From Chlamydomonas sphaeroides (lineage: Eukaryota > Chlorophyta > Chlorophyceae > Chlamydomonadales > Chlamydomonadaceae): DNA of 64,000 nt. A program made the translations under genes and the position numbers. Below the pieces are notes generated by a model. The model was not told where the DNA came from, did not search any database, and saw nothing but the letters and a program-made list of their open reading frames with translations. The DNA lies in contig BDDC01000226.1 in the NCBI GenBank assembly GCA_001662425.1, positions 1 through 64,000 on the forward strand, written 5' to 3'. This document shows positions 47,501 to 58,914 of this stretch, one piece after another; within the stretch, counting starts at the first letter, position 1; the number at the start of each line of letters is the position of its first letter.

Positions 47501-49618
47501 CGCAGCCGGGCCATCGCGGACTGCGGCACCGGGAAGGAGGGGCCGCGGGGCACCAAGGGCTGACCTGGCCATCCGCACGGGCTCCGCGCGACCGCCCTGC
47601 CTCCTGACCAGCACCGAGCGCCCCGCTTGCGCAGCTCACCCGCCCGCCTGGCAGCGTCATGAAGGTCTCCTTGGCCAGCTGCTCCCCGAAAAGCGCCAGC
47701 TGCGCGCGGCGCTTGGCCGCCAGCCGCCGCAGCGACGGCAGCTGGCCCAGCATGGCCGCGTCCTCGGGCTCGCTGCGGGCAGCGGGGACAGCGCACCATA
47801 CACACGACGCGTTGCGCAAAGCATGTGCGGTGCTGTCGCCCGTCCGCGGCACATAAGCAGCCTGGGCGTCCTAGCTGGCACGGCGCGGCCACAACAACAA
47901 ATCAAGCACGGCGCTGCGCGCGCCGCCGCGGCGTGGGCCGCCCGCTACGCCTGCGCACCTGGCGTGCACGGGCAGGCCGGGCAGGGCCCGCGGCAGGGTG
48001 CACATGTAGGCAGCCCAGGGCGAGCGCTCGCCGTGCACCGCCACCTCGTAGGCCAGCGCCAGGGCGTCCAGCAGCAGGTCGCCGTCCTCCACGGCCCGCC
48101 AGGGGGCGGTGGCGTCGGGCGCCATGCGGGCTGCGGGTGAGGAGGAGGAGGCGGTGTGTGTGTGTTAAGAAATAGGTAGCATATAGTAAGCACGATGTGT
48201 GCGTGTTCGCGGCGATGCGTTTGGGTAGGGTGCGCGGTGGGTGCGCGGTGGCGGCGGCAGCGGTTAGCGCATGGGGGTGGAGCACCGCGCGCGTGCGGTG
48301 CTTGTTGGGACAGCCTATGCTGGAGCGCGCGGCGCAACGCGGGCTCGGGGCTGGCGTGTGAGCTGCGCAGGCTCTGTCAGTCATGCAGCGCGTCGTGATA
48401 GCCAGACAGGACGGCGCCCGCCGATGCCTGCAGCCCTGGCCTTTTTACTGTATAACCAGCGTGGAATTCAGTGAAAGGTACCTAAGACCACCGCCATTAC
48501 TGGAAGCCCAGGGACTCAAAGACCAGGCCGGTTAGATTGAAAACGTAGGAGATATTGCCCTGGCCTACCTGCCCGGAAGCTGGCGATGGACAGGCCCAGG
48601 CGCAGCGGCACCGACAACACCACATCGCCGGGGGCGAGAGCACGGGTGGCCTGGGTGGGTTGGCGTAAGGGGACGTGTGTGGGAGCGGCAGCGGGCTGGC
48701 GTACGGGCAGGCTATCCGGCGACGGGCCGGGCGCAGTACAGCAGCATGGTAGCCCCCTGGCGGCTGCCGGCTGTGCCCTGGCATACGCACACATGCCCCC
48801 AGCTATGGCGACTGCCCCTGCCTCACGTGGAGCCCCCGCACGCCGTTGGCGTCCGTGCCCAGCTCCACGGATCCAACGTCGCCGCCGTTGGCCGCAGCCC
48901 AGGCCTTGACCGCCGCGAAGTGCTGCGCCGCGGCGTCGCCGCTGCTGCCGCTGCCACCCGCGCCGGCGGTGCCGTTGGGCTGGCACCAGTGCAGCAGGGC
49001 GTCGATCTGCTGGGGTGTGTAGAAGGGTCCGCTGATGTTGGCCTGCTGCAGGCGCCAGACCTCTGGGTGGGCCCAGTCGGGCTCGGGGGCCTCGGTGTCA
49101 GAGCCGTGGGGATGGAGGGGCAGCGGGTAGTAGGCGGCGATGCTGGGGATGTTGGCCGCGGTGCTGGGGTCAGGTCCAGCGATGAGGCGCGTGATACCGC
49201 GCCAGGCGCTGGCTGTGGCGTTGACCGCGATGCCGGCGACGGGATGCCTGGACATCGTGGCAAGTGCCTGCGTCGGGTCGGGGGGTGAACTTCGAACACT
49301 TCGTGCTGGGGCGTAGTTGGTAGCGCAGGGGAATGTGAGGGCGCAAGCAGGCCATAGTTGCAGATCCGGGGCGCGTCGGGGCAGATGGATACTCGCTAGG
49401 CCACGAGGATGGCGCGAAGGGTCGGGCCATGGCACGTTCGCAGCGTCACGTACTTCGGGCTGTAGCATGGGCATGATCAACGCCACGATGAGGGCAGACA
49501 ATGCAGCGGACCCGGCGACTATGCCGAGGCGTGCCAGACCATCGCCGCTCTTTTGCAGCTGGGGAGCGGTTGCAGCTGCGCGCTCGGCCCCCTTATCATC
49601 TCGCTCAGCAGCAGACAT
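44554..49618 (-). CDS. SET-domain protein lysine methyltransferase, Rubisco LSMT-like, with N-terminal membrane anchor, 657 aa
   Basis: Model on the minus strand: 49618-49454, 49267-48827, 48650-48569, 48130-47959, 47772-47640, 47520-47290, 47101-47024, 46841-46705, 46457-46391, 45873-45659, 45404-45302, 44703-44554; in frame. The LSMT/SETD3/SETD6-type split SET fold appears in order: GDVVLSVPLRLGLSI, LALAYEVAVHGERSPWAAYM, KTRAVTL, LLPVLDMANHAFDG (about 413-426), GQPVLFDYVASAE with the conserved tyrosine near 464, and WLVEYGFVPASDD. A C-terminal helical substrate-binding-like domain follows (MVLNWLDSALRG ... HGELEELAARAAAV). Family members methylate lysines or histidines of non-histone proteins using S-adenosylmethionine. 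Residues about 28-52 (IVAGSAALSALIVALIMPML) form a membrane anchor or uncleaved signal, unusual for the family. The first intron (49453-49268) is a multiple of three with no stop, so a longer isoform is possible. The substrate cannot be told from sequence. Confidence 0.85.
48442..48475 (+). repeat. Solo copy of the CCAGCGTGG terminal-repeat motif
   Basis: Reads TTTTTACTGTATAACCAGCG, then TGGAATTCAGTGAA. It matches the inverted ends of the 3626-4424 element and the 31-bp insertion at 57866. It lies in the third intron of the SET gene and has no visible target duplication. Confidence 0.6.
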
Positions 49619-50359
49619 GGCTAGACAGGGTATTTGCTTCAGAGAGCGGCGAGTGTGGTTCTCAGCTGCGACTGGTGGTTCCTCAGCTGCAGTGCTTGCA
49701 GGTGCCTGATTGGCCAGGCAGTAAAGTTGATGCTTCTTCTGCAGCTCTCGCGCGTGGGCATTGGAAGCGTCCCTTGCCGTGCTGCGTGCTGAGCCAAAAG
49801 CGCAAAGTCAGCGGACAGGACAGGACAGTGCACGCATTACTCCATGTCCTCGATGCGAGAGAAGGGGCAAGACGCATCAACCGTCGGCAGACACATTGCA
49901 CCCGCCATCTCCCGCTGTTTATCACTGTGCAACCCTGTGCAACTCCTGTGCAACATTCTGCGCTGCAAAGCGGAAGGGGCGCAGGTGAATGCTGAGCCAT
50001 CTGCAAGGAGGAAAGTCGCTGCCCACCGGGCCAGGGCGGGCCCTGGGGTTGGGGGCAGGAGGTTGGGGCTTGGGGGGCGCCTGGGAGGCGTGGAGGTTCC
50101 AGGTTCGGCACTTGCATGGCCATGTCGCGTCAAGGCCGCGGCCAGTTGCGGCCTCATTGCGTTAAACACAAAGTCAGTTGGACGTGCTGATTGTGTGTAG
50201 AGCTGCTGAGACGCCCAGACTTGTGCACCCGTTTGCGCACCTCATATGCTCTGTGCCATTGGCTGCGAAGAAGCATCTAGCTTGGCAGACAGACGATCAA
50301 TTACATTGGAAGGGTTGGCTTGATTCAAGCACCCGGCCAGCGACAGCTGCTTCTGCAAA
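49619..50359. promoter_or_regulatory. Divergent promoter region between the SET and MYND genes
   Basis: 741 bases between two start codons on opposite strands. No gene is supported in it and no TATA box is obvious. It must contain both 5' untranslated regions and transcription starts. Confidence 0.45.
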
Positions 50360-53300
50360 ATGCTCCGCCATGGCCGCCCGGCCCGGGGCGGCCACGGTGC
50401 ACATGCTCAGCAACAGTCGTCGCTCAGCGATATCGCGGGCACGCTTGGGCAAATCGCCATGACGCAGCCGCTGGGCACAATCAAGGCAGCCATCAACCAA
50501 AAGCTCGGCAATTGGCTGGAAGTGGAAAACATGTTTCGTCCGGAAGCGGTGGCGCGGGCTCACGAGCATATCAACCTGTTCAAGAACACTGTGGCCGCGC
50601 ATGGCTGGGCTCTGCGCAGCCTGGTGCACATTGCCAATACTAAGGAAAATTTTCCGATATGCGATCGCGATAGCATGCTGGGACTATTCTTGCTTACGCT
50701 GAGGCTGCTGCCGAACGAGGAGGTTCCCCTGCACGGCGGCTCCCGCTTTCCCACCGACAGCGTCGTGCCGGACCGCTGCGAGCTCGCCCTGCTGCGCGGT
50801 GACTTCCTGCCCACCGCCGCCAACTACTTTGCGGCGGTGCCCCGCGCGGAGCAACCGCAGCAGCTGGCTGAGCACCGCCTGCAGCGGCAACTCGAGGAGG
50901 CCGCGTGGGACTGCAAGGAGCTCTCCTGCGTGCTACTGGGCACGAGGTGCGTCCCCGGGGGTATGCAGTGGGAGAGAAGGCACGGAACAGCAGGTGGTTA
51001 CAGTGGGGATGAAAGGCACAGATAGCAATCCGTCACAGGGGGACGAACACTGCATCATGGGCAGCCGCAGGCCAAGTGAGCCTGTGCTAGCTTAGTGCAT
51101 GTCAGCTTCACACCACCCCTTCCCGCACTGCCGCCGGCAGCCGGCTGATCAGCGGCTGCAGCAGCTCCAATGACGCGGCGCTCGTAGCGGACATGGCCTC
51201 CCGACTGGAGGCCAGCGCAGTGCTGGAGCACGCGGCGGGCGCGGTGCTGGCCCTGCGGCAGCGCACCGCGTCCTTCATCACCGCAATTCAGGCCGGTGCT
51301 GGGCCCGCCAGGCGCCCCGAAATCCTCCAAAAGCTGCGGTTGCTTTCTGATGGCGTCGCCGACTGCGCCGCGACCATGGCTACGCTGCTCTGCTCCGTCG
51401 CGCAGCCCAACGTGCCGTTCGAGTCGCTGAGCCCCAAGGGCAGCGCAGACTACTTCCGCTCCGGCCCCGGCCGCAAGCTGCAGGCGGTAATGCCCACGGT
51501 GCGCCATGCGTACCCCGCCGCGTCGTGTGTTGTGTGGCTGCTGCGAGCTGCACCACTTCGTGCTGCGGGGCTAGCTGTCATGTCCGGGTCATGTGGGTCG
51601 GGAAGCGGCCGCCGCCTGACTCACAGCCTGTTGTGCCTTGCTGCCTTTGCTTCGTCTCCTCCCCACAGCTGCGCCGCCTGCTAGCCGGCCCTCGGCTGCA
51701 GTTCTGGGCCGGCGCGACGTTGCTTGCGGAGGCGCCGCTCGGCTTGTCTCGCCGCGGCCTGCCCGAGCCCCTGCAGCGCCACATCCACTCCAACACGCAC
51801 TCGGTCTCTGTCACAGCAGCCGTGGCGCACGCGGCCTGCGTCGTCTGGCAGGCAAGCGTGATAGGGCCCAGGACGCCAGCCCTGGCGCAGCCGCCCACAG
51901 GCTTGCTGCCCAAGGCCTGCCCGTCGCGGCCGCCCGCCACGCCCTCGCCGATGTTCTCGGCCACCCAGGCCTTTGACATGATGCACAGCCACCTCTGGGT
52001 GTCGGGACCGGCGGACGTGGAGCCCAGCGGCGGTGCCGGTGGCGGCAGCGCTCGCCCTCCGCTGTCGTCCTTTGTGCGGGCTATCAGCCTGCAGCTGATG
52101 GCTCGGCTGGTCATGGAGATGCCGAGCCGCGCGGCCGCGGCACGGCTGCCCGCCCTGTGGCGCGCCGTGTGCGCCACCTTCAAAGCCGGCTGCATCGGCG
52201 GCAGGGACAACGCCCGTGGCGTGATTCGCTACATCGGCCTTCTGCTGATGCTGGAAGTACGCGAGCCGCCGCCGCAGGAGGGCCAGGCCACGGACGCCGC
52301 CGGCTGCTGCCCCCTCAGCCTGCGCACCGCGCTGGCGGCCGGCTTCGTGCCAGCGCTCGAGGCGCTGCTGCGCCACCTAGCGCTGCTGCGCACGCCCAAG
52401 GCCGCCGCCTTGTGCCTCTTCGCCGTCAACGCCCTGCTGCGCTTCTCCGGCGTGTGGCCGGCGCTGCTAGCGCGCGGCCCCGGCCGGCAGGTGGCGGCGC
52501 TCATTGTGACGCTGCGCAAGGTGCTGGTCGGCCACCTGGCCGGCTTGCGGCTCAAGGAGATCTACCTGGCTGGCACCGTCGGGGTGACGCCCATAATTGA
52601 CGGGCATTCACCTTATGCCGTAGTCCACGGCTCCCAGTACCTATCGGCGCTGATGGAGCAGGCGGCCCTGCTGGTCATGCCAGTTACGTCGCCCGCCGAC
52701 GGCAGCGCGCCCGCGCCCGACGTGCTCTTTGTGAACAACGGTCTCGAGGCGGCCTCCGCCGCCGCCGTGAGCGCGGAGTGGCTGCGGCGCGCCGCCGGTG
52801 GCTGGCCGGCACCGGGCACGGCCGCCGCGGCGCAGGCGGCGGAGCTGGCCACGTTTTCCGTTAGCCAGTGGCTCGAGCCGTTCTGCCTCACCGGGACCAC
52901 CGCCGAGATGTGCGGCGTGCCGCGCTGGGCGCTGGCGGTGGTGCGCGCATGGCATCGCGCCGAGGCGACCACCGCCGCCACTGCACTAATCTTCGAGGCA
53001 GGCGCTAGCCCAAACTTCGGCGCTGCGCCCGGTCCGCGCTGCAGCGTACTGGCGGCCAACGGCGGCAGCCGGCAGGCGGCCGGCACGGCGGCGGCCTGGG
53101 AAGCCTTCGCCACTAAGCGCTTTCTGCTGCTGGAGGTAGGTTGCGCATAGCGGTAGGCATCGTGAGCGGTAGGCATCGTTGTCTATCGTGAGGTTTCATG
53201 GTGTTGTAGCTTATCGTAAATAATCATGGCATGTGTACGGTAGACATGTATAATGTATATACGAGAGCAATGTGACGAGGCTGGCCACACCACTGCTGCT

Positions 53301-54198
53301 GCAGGTCGCCTCGGGGCTGCTTATGACCGCGGCGGCTGCCGAGGAGGGCGGGATGCTGTCGACCCGGGACGGCGCCGGCCACATGCTTGAACGGGCGCGC
53401 CACTACCTCCCGCCAGCGCTGGACACGCTCGAGCTGCTGACGCTGCTGCGGCCCTGCAAGGTGGGTAGGACTGTCACTCTCCACAAAGATAAGCATTCAA
53501 AGTTATCGTTGGAGATGTATCAAGCGTCTACTAGGCTTGTGTTGAACATCTCACGCACCTGTGGTCCCGCCAGGTGGCGGCCGGCATCTTGCCGCTGGCG
53601 CCGGCGGCCGGTGCCGGCAACCCGAAGGGCCTGGTCCTGGACGAGCGCGTGCGGGCGGTGCTGCTGCGACACGGGCGGCGCGAGCTGCTGGCGGCGCTGC
53701 AGGCGCTGCAGGGCTGGAGCGGCGGCTTCGTGGTCGGCGACGCCATGCAGGTGGGCAAGGGCCGCTAGGGCATCGCGTTGCTCCATGCTGCTCGTTTCTG
53801 CTACTCTACCGTACCAGCGCAGTCGGGACGAGCCGCCCGGCCATGCGTGTCTCGCCCGCGCTTCTCTCCTCGCACAACGGCAAAGTGCTGACGCGTCGTG
53901 CCGGCCCCGCTCGCAGGCCGTGCGGCAGCAGCGATTGGAGGAGCTGCGGCAGGCGGTGCTCGCAAGGGCCGCGGAGGGGCCGCCGGCGCTGGAGCTGCCG
54001 GTGGCGCTCCTGGCTGGACCCACCGCCTCGCCCGCCTGCCTGCCGCTGTGCGCCAGGGTCGGCTGCAGCAGCGTGGACGGCCCCACCGAGGCGCGCCCGC
54101 TGCAGCGCTGCGGCCGCTGCCGGGCGGTGGCCTACTGCTGCGCGGAGTGCCAGCGGGAGCACTGGGCGGCGCACCGGCGGGCGTGCGCGGCCAAGTAG
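50360..54198 (+). CDS. MYND-type zinc-finger protein, 1,004 aa
   Basis: Model: 50360-50946, 51141-51486, 51669-53135, 53305-53460, 53574-53750, 53917-54198; five GT-AG introns, in frame. The C-terminus is a canonical MYND zinc finger: CARVGC, then CGRC, CCAEC, QREHWAAHRRAC. Likely zinc ligands are about C956, C961, C976, C979, C985, C989, H993 or H997, and C1001; the first pair is spaced C-x4-C rather than C-x2-C. The rest is a long leucine/alanine-rich helical body without recognised domains (CELALLRGDFLPTAANYF, RAVLLRHGRRELLAALQAL), typical of a lineage-expanded family in volvocine algae. MYND fingers bind proline-rich peptides; the function of these algal members is unknown. Alternative starts (for example ATG 50459) cannot be excluded. 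Terminates in TAG. Confidence 0.85.
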
Positions 54199-56345
54199 GC
54201 GGCCGCCGGTGGTCGGGCAGGGTGCGCGGCAGCGGCTGGCCGACGCGCACGCGGCACGGCTGGGGCAGGCCGCTGCAAGAGTGGCGCAGTGGGCGGCCGC
54301 AGGGCGGGGTGTTGGGGTGAGTGCGGGGCCTCAGCTGGGTGACACGCACGCGGCAGGGCTGATGATGCGTTGTCGGCGGCCGTGGTGTTGTTAGGTGTAG
54401 TCTCGCCTGTCGCAGGCGGGTTCTCGGCAGGACTGCGCAGGCAGGGCCGCTGCTGCAGAGGCGGGGTCCGCTGCAGAGAAGGGCGCAGGATGACTGCCGC
54501 TAGCAAGGTGCATGTGCTGATCTTCATTAGGTCCGCATGTTGACGATGCAGAGCGCTCAAGCGTGGTTTTGACTGCCGTCAGCAGGTGGGCGTCAATTAT
54601 GCATTGTGGTCCAGCGGGAGGGAGCTGAGCGGTGCTGGCTCCCTAGTGTGCTAGCGCAGCAAGCCGCGAAGCGGGGGTGTGGGCAGGCACAGGAGCGCAG
54701 GTGCTCACGATTGGTGTAGGTGTGGACTGGCGCCACTCGACACGTGTTCCCGCCCCCAGAGTGGGCCCGCATGTTTTTCACGGACTTGGCACGGCTGCGG
54801 CAGTTTGCGGGAGTCGTGAGGTTGGACCTTTGCGGTCGGCAGGTTGCCGCCCGGCCCCGTCGTATCCCGGGGGCAGCACGGCATGCCATAGGGCGGTGGT
54901 GGGCGCTGTACTATATATAGCGTACTTGACATGCACACTGTATGCGGCGGTTGTAGGCACTGTTTTGTCCTACAGTGGTGCGTGTCATGGCACAGTGGCT
55001 TACTAAAGCACGGCGGGTCTGCATGCAGGATGATACGCGCTTTAACTGTGTGGCGCACGTTGCGGGCCTGGGTAGGGCCAGGGAGCGCCGGGCGCGTGCT
55101 GCGCTGCAACGGGCCTGAAGCAGGCAGGCGCCTGCTACGGGAGGACGGTGGGACGGCGTGACTTGACGGGCTGGACTGGTCCGCAGGCGGCGGCGGCTCT
55201 GAGGGGTGTCGGCTTGGTGCTGCTGAGTTTCTGGCGACTCCGGCCGCGCAGCGGGCCGCATTCTTTGCAACTCATGGGACGACGCGCTTGCGCCGGATAA
55301 ATATTCATGATACGAGCGTACGTCTCGTGGGTCAATTGACATAGGGACATGCCGTCACCTTTGAAGCTCGCCGGCGAGGCTGCCCCAGGCGGCGTAGCGC
55401 TCGCGGCCCACGGTGTCCCTCCCATAAAGTTCTAGACCAGTGCGCTATGTGCTCGGAGGCGGAAGCTCGATCGTCATTTGGGGTCAACTCCTCAGAGAGG
55501 TAGGTGGCCCGGGCTCTGGCCGCCCGATTCTCAGGGCAAGGCACGACACCCGGCCTTGCGCAGCCGCCTCCATTGCCCCACCTTGCGCCCCACTGCCTCG
55601 CTGCATTCCAACCTGCTAGTCCAGCAAGCTTGGCTTATCAATAGATCACGAGGTGCACCGCGCTACGGTACCCAGGTGGGCCGCGCCGTGGCAGCTAGCA
55701 GCCCCACCTGAGCGTCCGAACCTTGTCGGCTTGCGCCAGGCAGCCCGCAGCCTCACCCAGCGGCGACACGAAGTACCTGGTCGACTCACCACCGCCACGC
55801 GCCCACCCCCTCGGCGCCGGAGCCCTCGCCGGCATCCGCCCAGCCCTCCTCTCCGCAGCTGCCATCCAGCCCCGCCCCCTGCTGCCTGCACCTCAGCTCC
55901 CTTCCCCTCCACCGCAGCCCACCCGGCTGCCGTCTCGCCTTTGCGCAATGCACAAGATACATCCCATGCAGTACAATACAGAGTCCGTTCATACAATACA
56001 TGATGATCGCACAGTGCAAAAGCACGTCCGCTTCGCACATGCCGTGGGTCTTCGGGAACCCACCGCACCGGCAGACGCACACTGTCCCCATGCCGCGTGC
56101 GGCACGTGCCGGCATGTGTAGGGGAGCAGAGCCTTCCCCAACACCAAACGTAAGCGCGCCGCCCATTGCGCTCAAGCCTTGCTTCATTCATGGTCACAGA
56201 TATTGACATAGCAGCAATTCGGCCTCGAAACCCAAATGACCATGCCCAGGCGCCTCCGTGGCCAGCCCTGAAGCGAGCGCGCCGAACGGCGTCCGTCGTC
56301 AGCAGCCGAGCTCAGCCACCCTCTATCTCAGCAGCACGCATGGTG
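54199..56345. other. Intergenic region between convergent genes
   Basis: About 2.1 kb with no supported gene. It should include the 3' untranslated regions of the MYND (+) and sphingomyelinase-like (-) genes. It contains a lower-GC part around 54880-55060 with a TATATATAG string at 54911 that could belong to an unannotated transcript. Open frames here lack coding-like character. Confidence 0.45.
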
Positions 56346-58914
56346 TCATGCCGTGCACTGCTGCCGCCACACGGCCGCCATGTGAGCCACCTGTCGCAGG
56401 CTGCGGCGGACGCTCAACTCCATGAGCACCAGCGGAACCTGACGGAAGCAGGCAGGGCGGCGCCGCAGGTTGCTTGAGGCTCGAGGTCGTGGCAATGAGC
56501 ACCGGCAGCCTAGGCCGACGTGCCCTTCCGTACGCACGGCACTCGCGCACCTGCACCATGCCGTACGCCGTGGCGGCGGTGCCGACCACCGCGCCTGCGC
56601 TCCCAAGCGCCACACGCGCCCAGCAGCGGAGGTCGCTGCGCGGCGCCGCCAGGCAGGCCAGCACGCCCAGCAGGCTCGCCAGCGCCAGCACGCCGCAGGC
56701 CGCGCCCAACCACCGGCGCACCGCGGCGCGCGCCACACTGCACGCGCAGCCGCGCTGCAGCTCCTCCTCCGCCAACTGCAGCAGCCGAGCGCCGCGTGAG
56801 GCAGCCGCGCTAGCGCCGGACTCCTGGAGCGCCGCGGCAGCGGCCACGTGACGCGCCTTGGTGGCCTTGGTAGCGCCCGTGCAATTGGCGAAGGACACGT
56901 GCGCGGGCTGGCAGGCCCTGGGGCTGCCCCATTGCGTGTCATCCGAGCCGAGCGAGCCGCAGGAGCTGGCCGAGCTGATGGAGCGGTGGAGGGACGCCTC
57001 GTCCCCAGTTTCCGAGGAAGTCGTGTCCTGCCAGCAGGGCTGCGCGTCAGCAGCCGGCCGCTGCGTGAGCGGCTGCGCTTGGGAGGCAGCCCGGCACGCC
57101 ACCACCACCCGCACCGCATGGTGGTCTGTGGAGTTGGGGACGCAGGCAGCGGCAGGCATGGCGTGACATACAGTCGTAAGTGGCTGTTACGGCTGCTGTA
57201 GGACCCCCATGTGCCCGTGGCCGCGTGAGTGGCGTGCGCAATGTGCCTGCTAAGGGGTCGCGCGCCCGAGCCTGGCCGCGAACAGTGCACGCACCGCTGT
57301 AGTTGAGGTGGGAGCCAGGTATGCGGCGTAGCGTCGTCTCAGCGGACAGCACCTGCAGCAGGGGCACAGGGAGAGGGGCGCGCCAGGAGGGGGCTCCAGG
57401 TTAGCCATTCGCCCGGAGTCGTGCGTCCCTAAGCGCCGAGCCCTGGTATTCGCAGGCTCGCAGGTTCAGGGGTTTGGCTTCGTTGTTTGGATTTTTTATG
57501 GTGCGGTAGATGGTAAATGGGTGCGTCGTGCGCCGCCTCGCCCCACCTGCGCATTGGTCCACACGTGGTCCACGCGCTCGGGTACATAGCCACCGATGAT
57601 GCTGCCTGCGGTAAGGCGGAGGGGTGCACTCGTCACGCTGCCGTACGCCGTACGGCGCACACGCTCTCAGGCACGCACCCGTGTATACGTTGGTGGGGCA
57701 GCCGCATGTGTAGCCGGCCGGGTCCAGCGGGCAGTGGCCTGCCGCCTGCCAGGCGTCCGTCAGACTGGGCAGGAGCTCCGCGAGCAGTTGCGCTTCCAGG
57801 TTGTGGTACGGCACATTCCAGTCGCCGGCTGCGGGGTAGGTACAAGGGTATAAGGGGAGACGGACTTCACTGACTTCCACGCTGGTTCTACAAAAGAAGG
57901 GGAGACGGACGGGCTTCATCGACGTGTCGCGCCCAAGGACGTAGGCAAGCTCAGCAGTAAAATCCCCCACGCACCTGCGATGACGAGATCGCCGCGTGCA
58001 GCAGCTCGCTCCACGTACGGCTTCATGAAGCTCACAGCCTCGAGCACGTTGGCGGTGCGGAAGGGCGCGAAGGTGTCTGTCGGGACCAGCACGTCCGGCA
58101 GCACCTCGTCCGGCGTCACGCTGTGCACCCAGTTGGCGTGCGTGTGCGTGTTGAAGCAGTGCGCTACGGAGCCGCTGGGCAGCGATACGCGAGCGTAGCC
58201 GATGCCCTTGCCTGTGGGGTGCGGGGGTCGGCCAGTGCACATCAGATGCCATAGTATGGCAATTGGCAAGGGTACTCGGTCACGAGTGTTAAGCATGATA
58301 CGTAACACTCACCCGACATCGCCTCGCCCACGATGGCACCGGGCTCGCCGCGCGCCGAGTAGACGCGGTACGCGATGTCGATGATGGGAAATCGGCTGAA
58401 CAGGACAAGACCCGAGCCCAGCGTGCCGCCATCGAAAGCAGTCGAATGAACGAGGCCAGCCTGCGTTCATAGACCATGTTTCTTAGTGCATGTTTGCTTC
58501 GGCAGGTACATCTGTCAATGTCTGGCAAACGATCGCACGCTTGCCGGAGAGACCAACTTGCCTGCGCAGCGGCTTGTGCGAGAAGCTGTGCGTAGCTCTC
58601 GGTCCACACCTCTTGCAGAAACACCAGGTCCTGTGGCAAGGGATGACCGGACGCGTCGTCCGGTGGTTGGAGGAACTCGTGCAAGTCGCGCCCCTTGCTT
58701 GCGTACCAGGCCGTGACCAGAGCTGCGAAAGTACTCCGCCAGCTTCCTGCAGCAGGCATAGGGCACGGTGGGAACAGGAGTTAACGTTGCGCAACGAGCT
58801 CAGTGCAGCGAGGCCTGCGCATGGACCTCACCCTAGCCTGAGCTCGTGGTCTTTTGACGCCAGCGGCAGCGCCCAAGCATTGAAGCTCAACACTGAAAGC
58901 TGCGCTGATGACAT
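56346..58914 (-). CDS. Neutral sphingomyelinase-like phosphodiesterase (ISC1/SMPD2 type), 503 aa
   Basis: Endonuclease/exonuclease/phosphatase-fold enzyme that releases ceramide from phosphosphingolipids. Green algae are not known for sphingomyelin, so inositol phosphorylceramide or a similar lipid is the likelier substrate (inference). Exons on the minus strand: 58914-58832, 58746-58707, 58630-58562, 58460-58313, 58211-57975, 57828-57679, 57605-57547, 57352-57295, 57125-56551, 56438-56346; exactly in frame. All catalytic blocks are present in order: VLSFNAWALP, FLQEVW (Glu48), GSGLVLFSRFPI, CFNTHTHANW, AAGDWNVPY, RVDHVWTNAQ, and LNYSDHHAV with the catalytic Asp282-His283. The codon for Asp282 is split by an intron. 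Two hydrophobic segments (about 421-441 and 450-469) give the C-terminal membrane anchor seen in SMPD2 and ISC1. One intron (58561-58461) is GC-AG with donor CAG|GCAAGT. Start: first ATG of the frame just before the first catalytic block. Confidence 0.9.
57852..57910. mobile_element. 31-bp insertion flanked by a 14-bp target duplication
   Basis: AAGGGGAGACGGAC stands at 57852-57865 and again at 57897-57910. Between them is a 31-bp piece starting TTCACTGACTTCC and ending GGTTCTACAAAAG. It matches the inverted ends of the 3626-4424 region and the 48442 copy. It lies inside a sphingomyelinase intron, so it does not disturb the protein. The perfect duplication points to a recent insertion. Confidence 0.75.
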
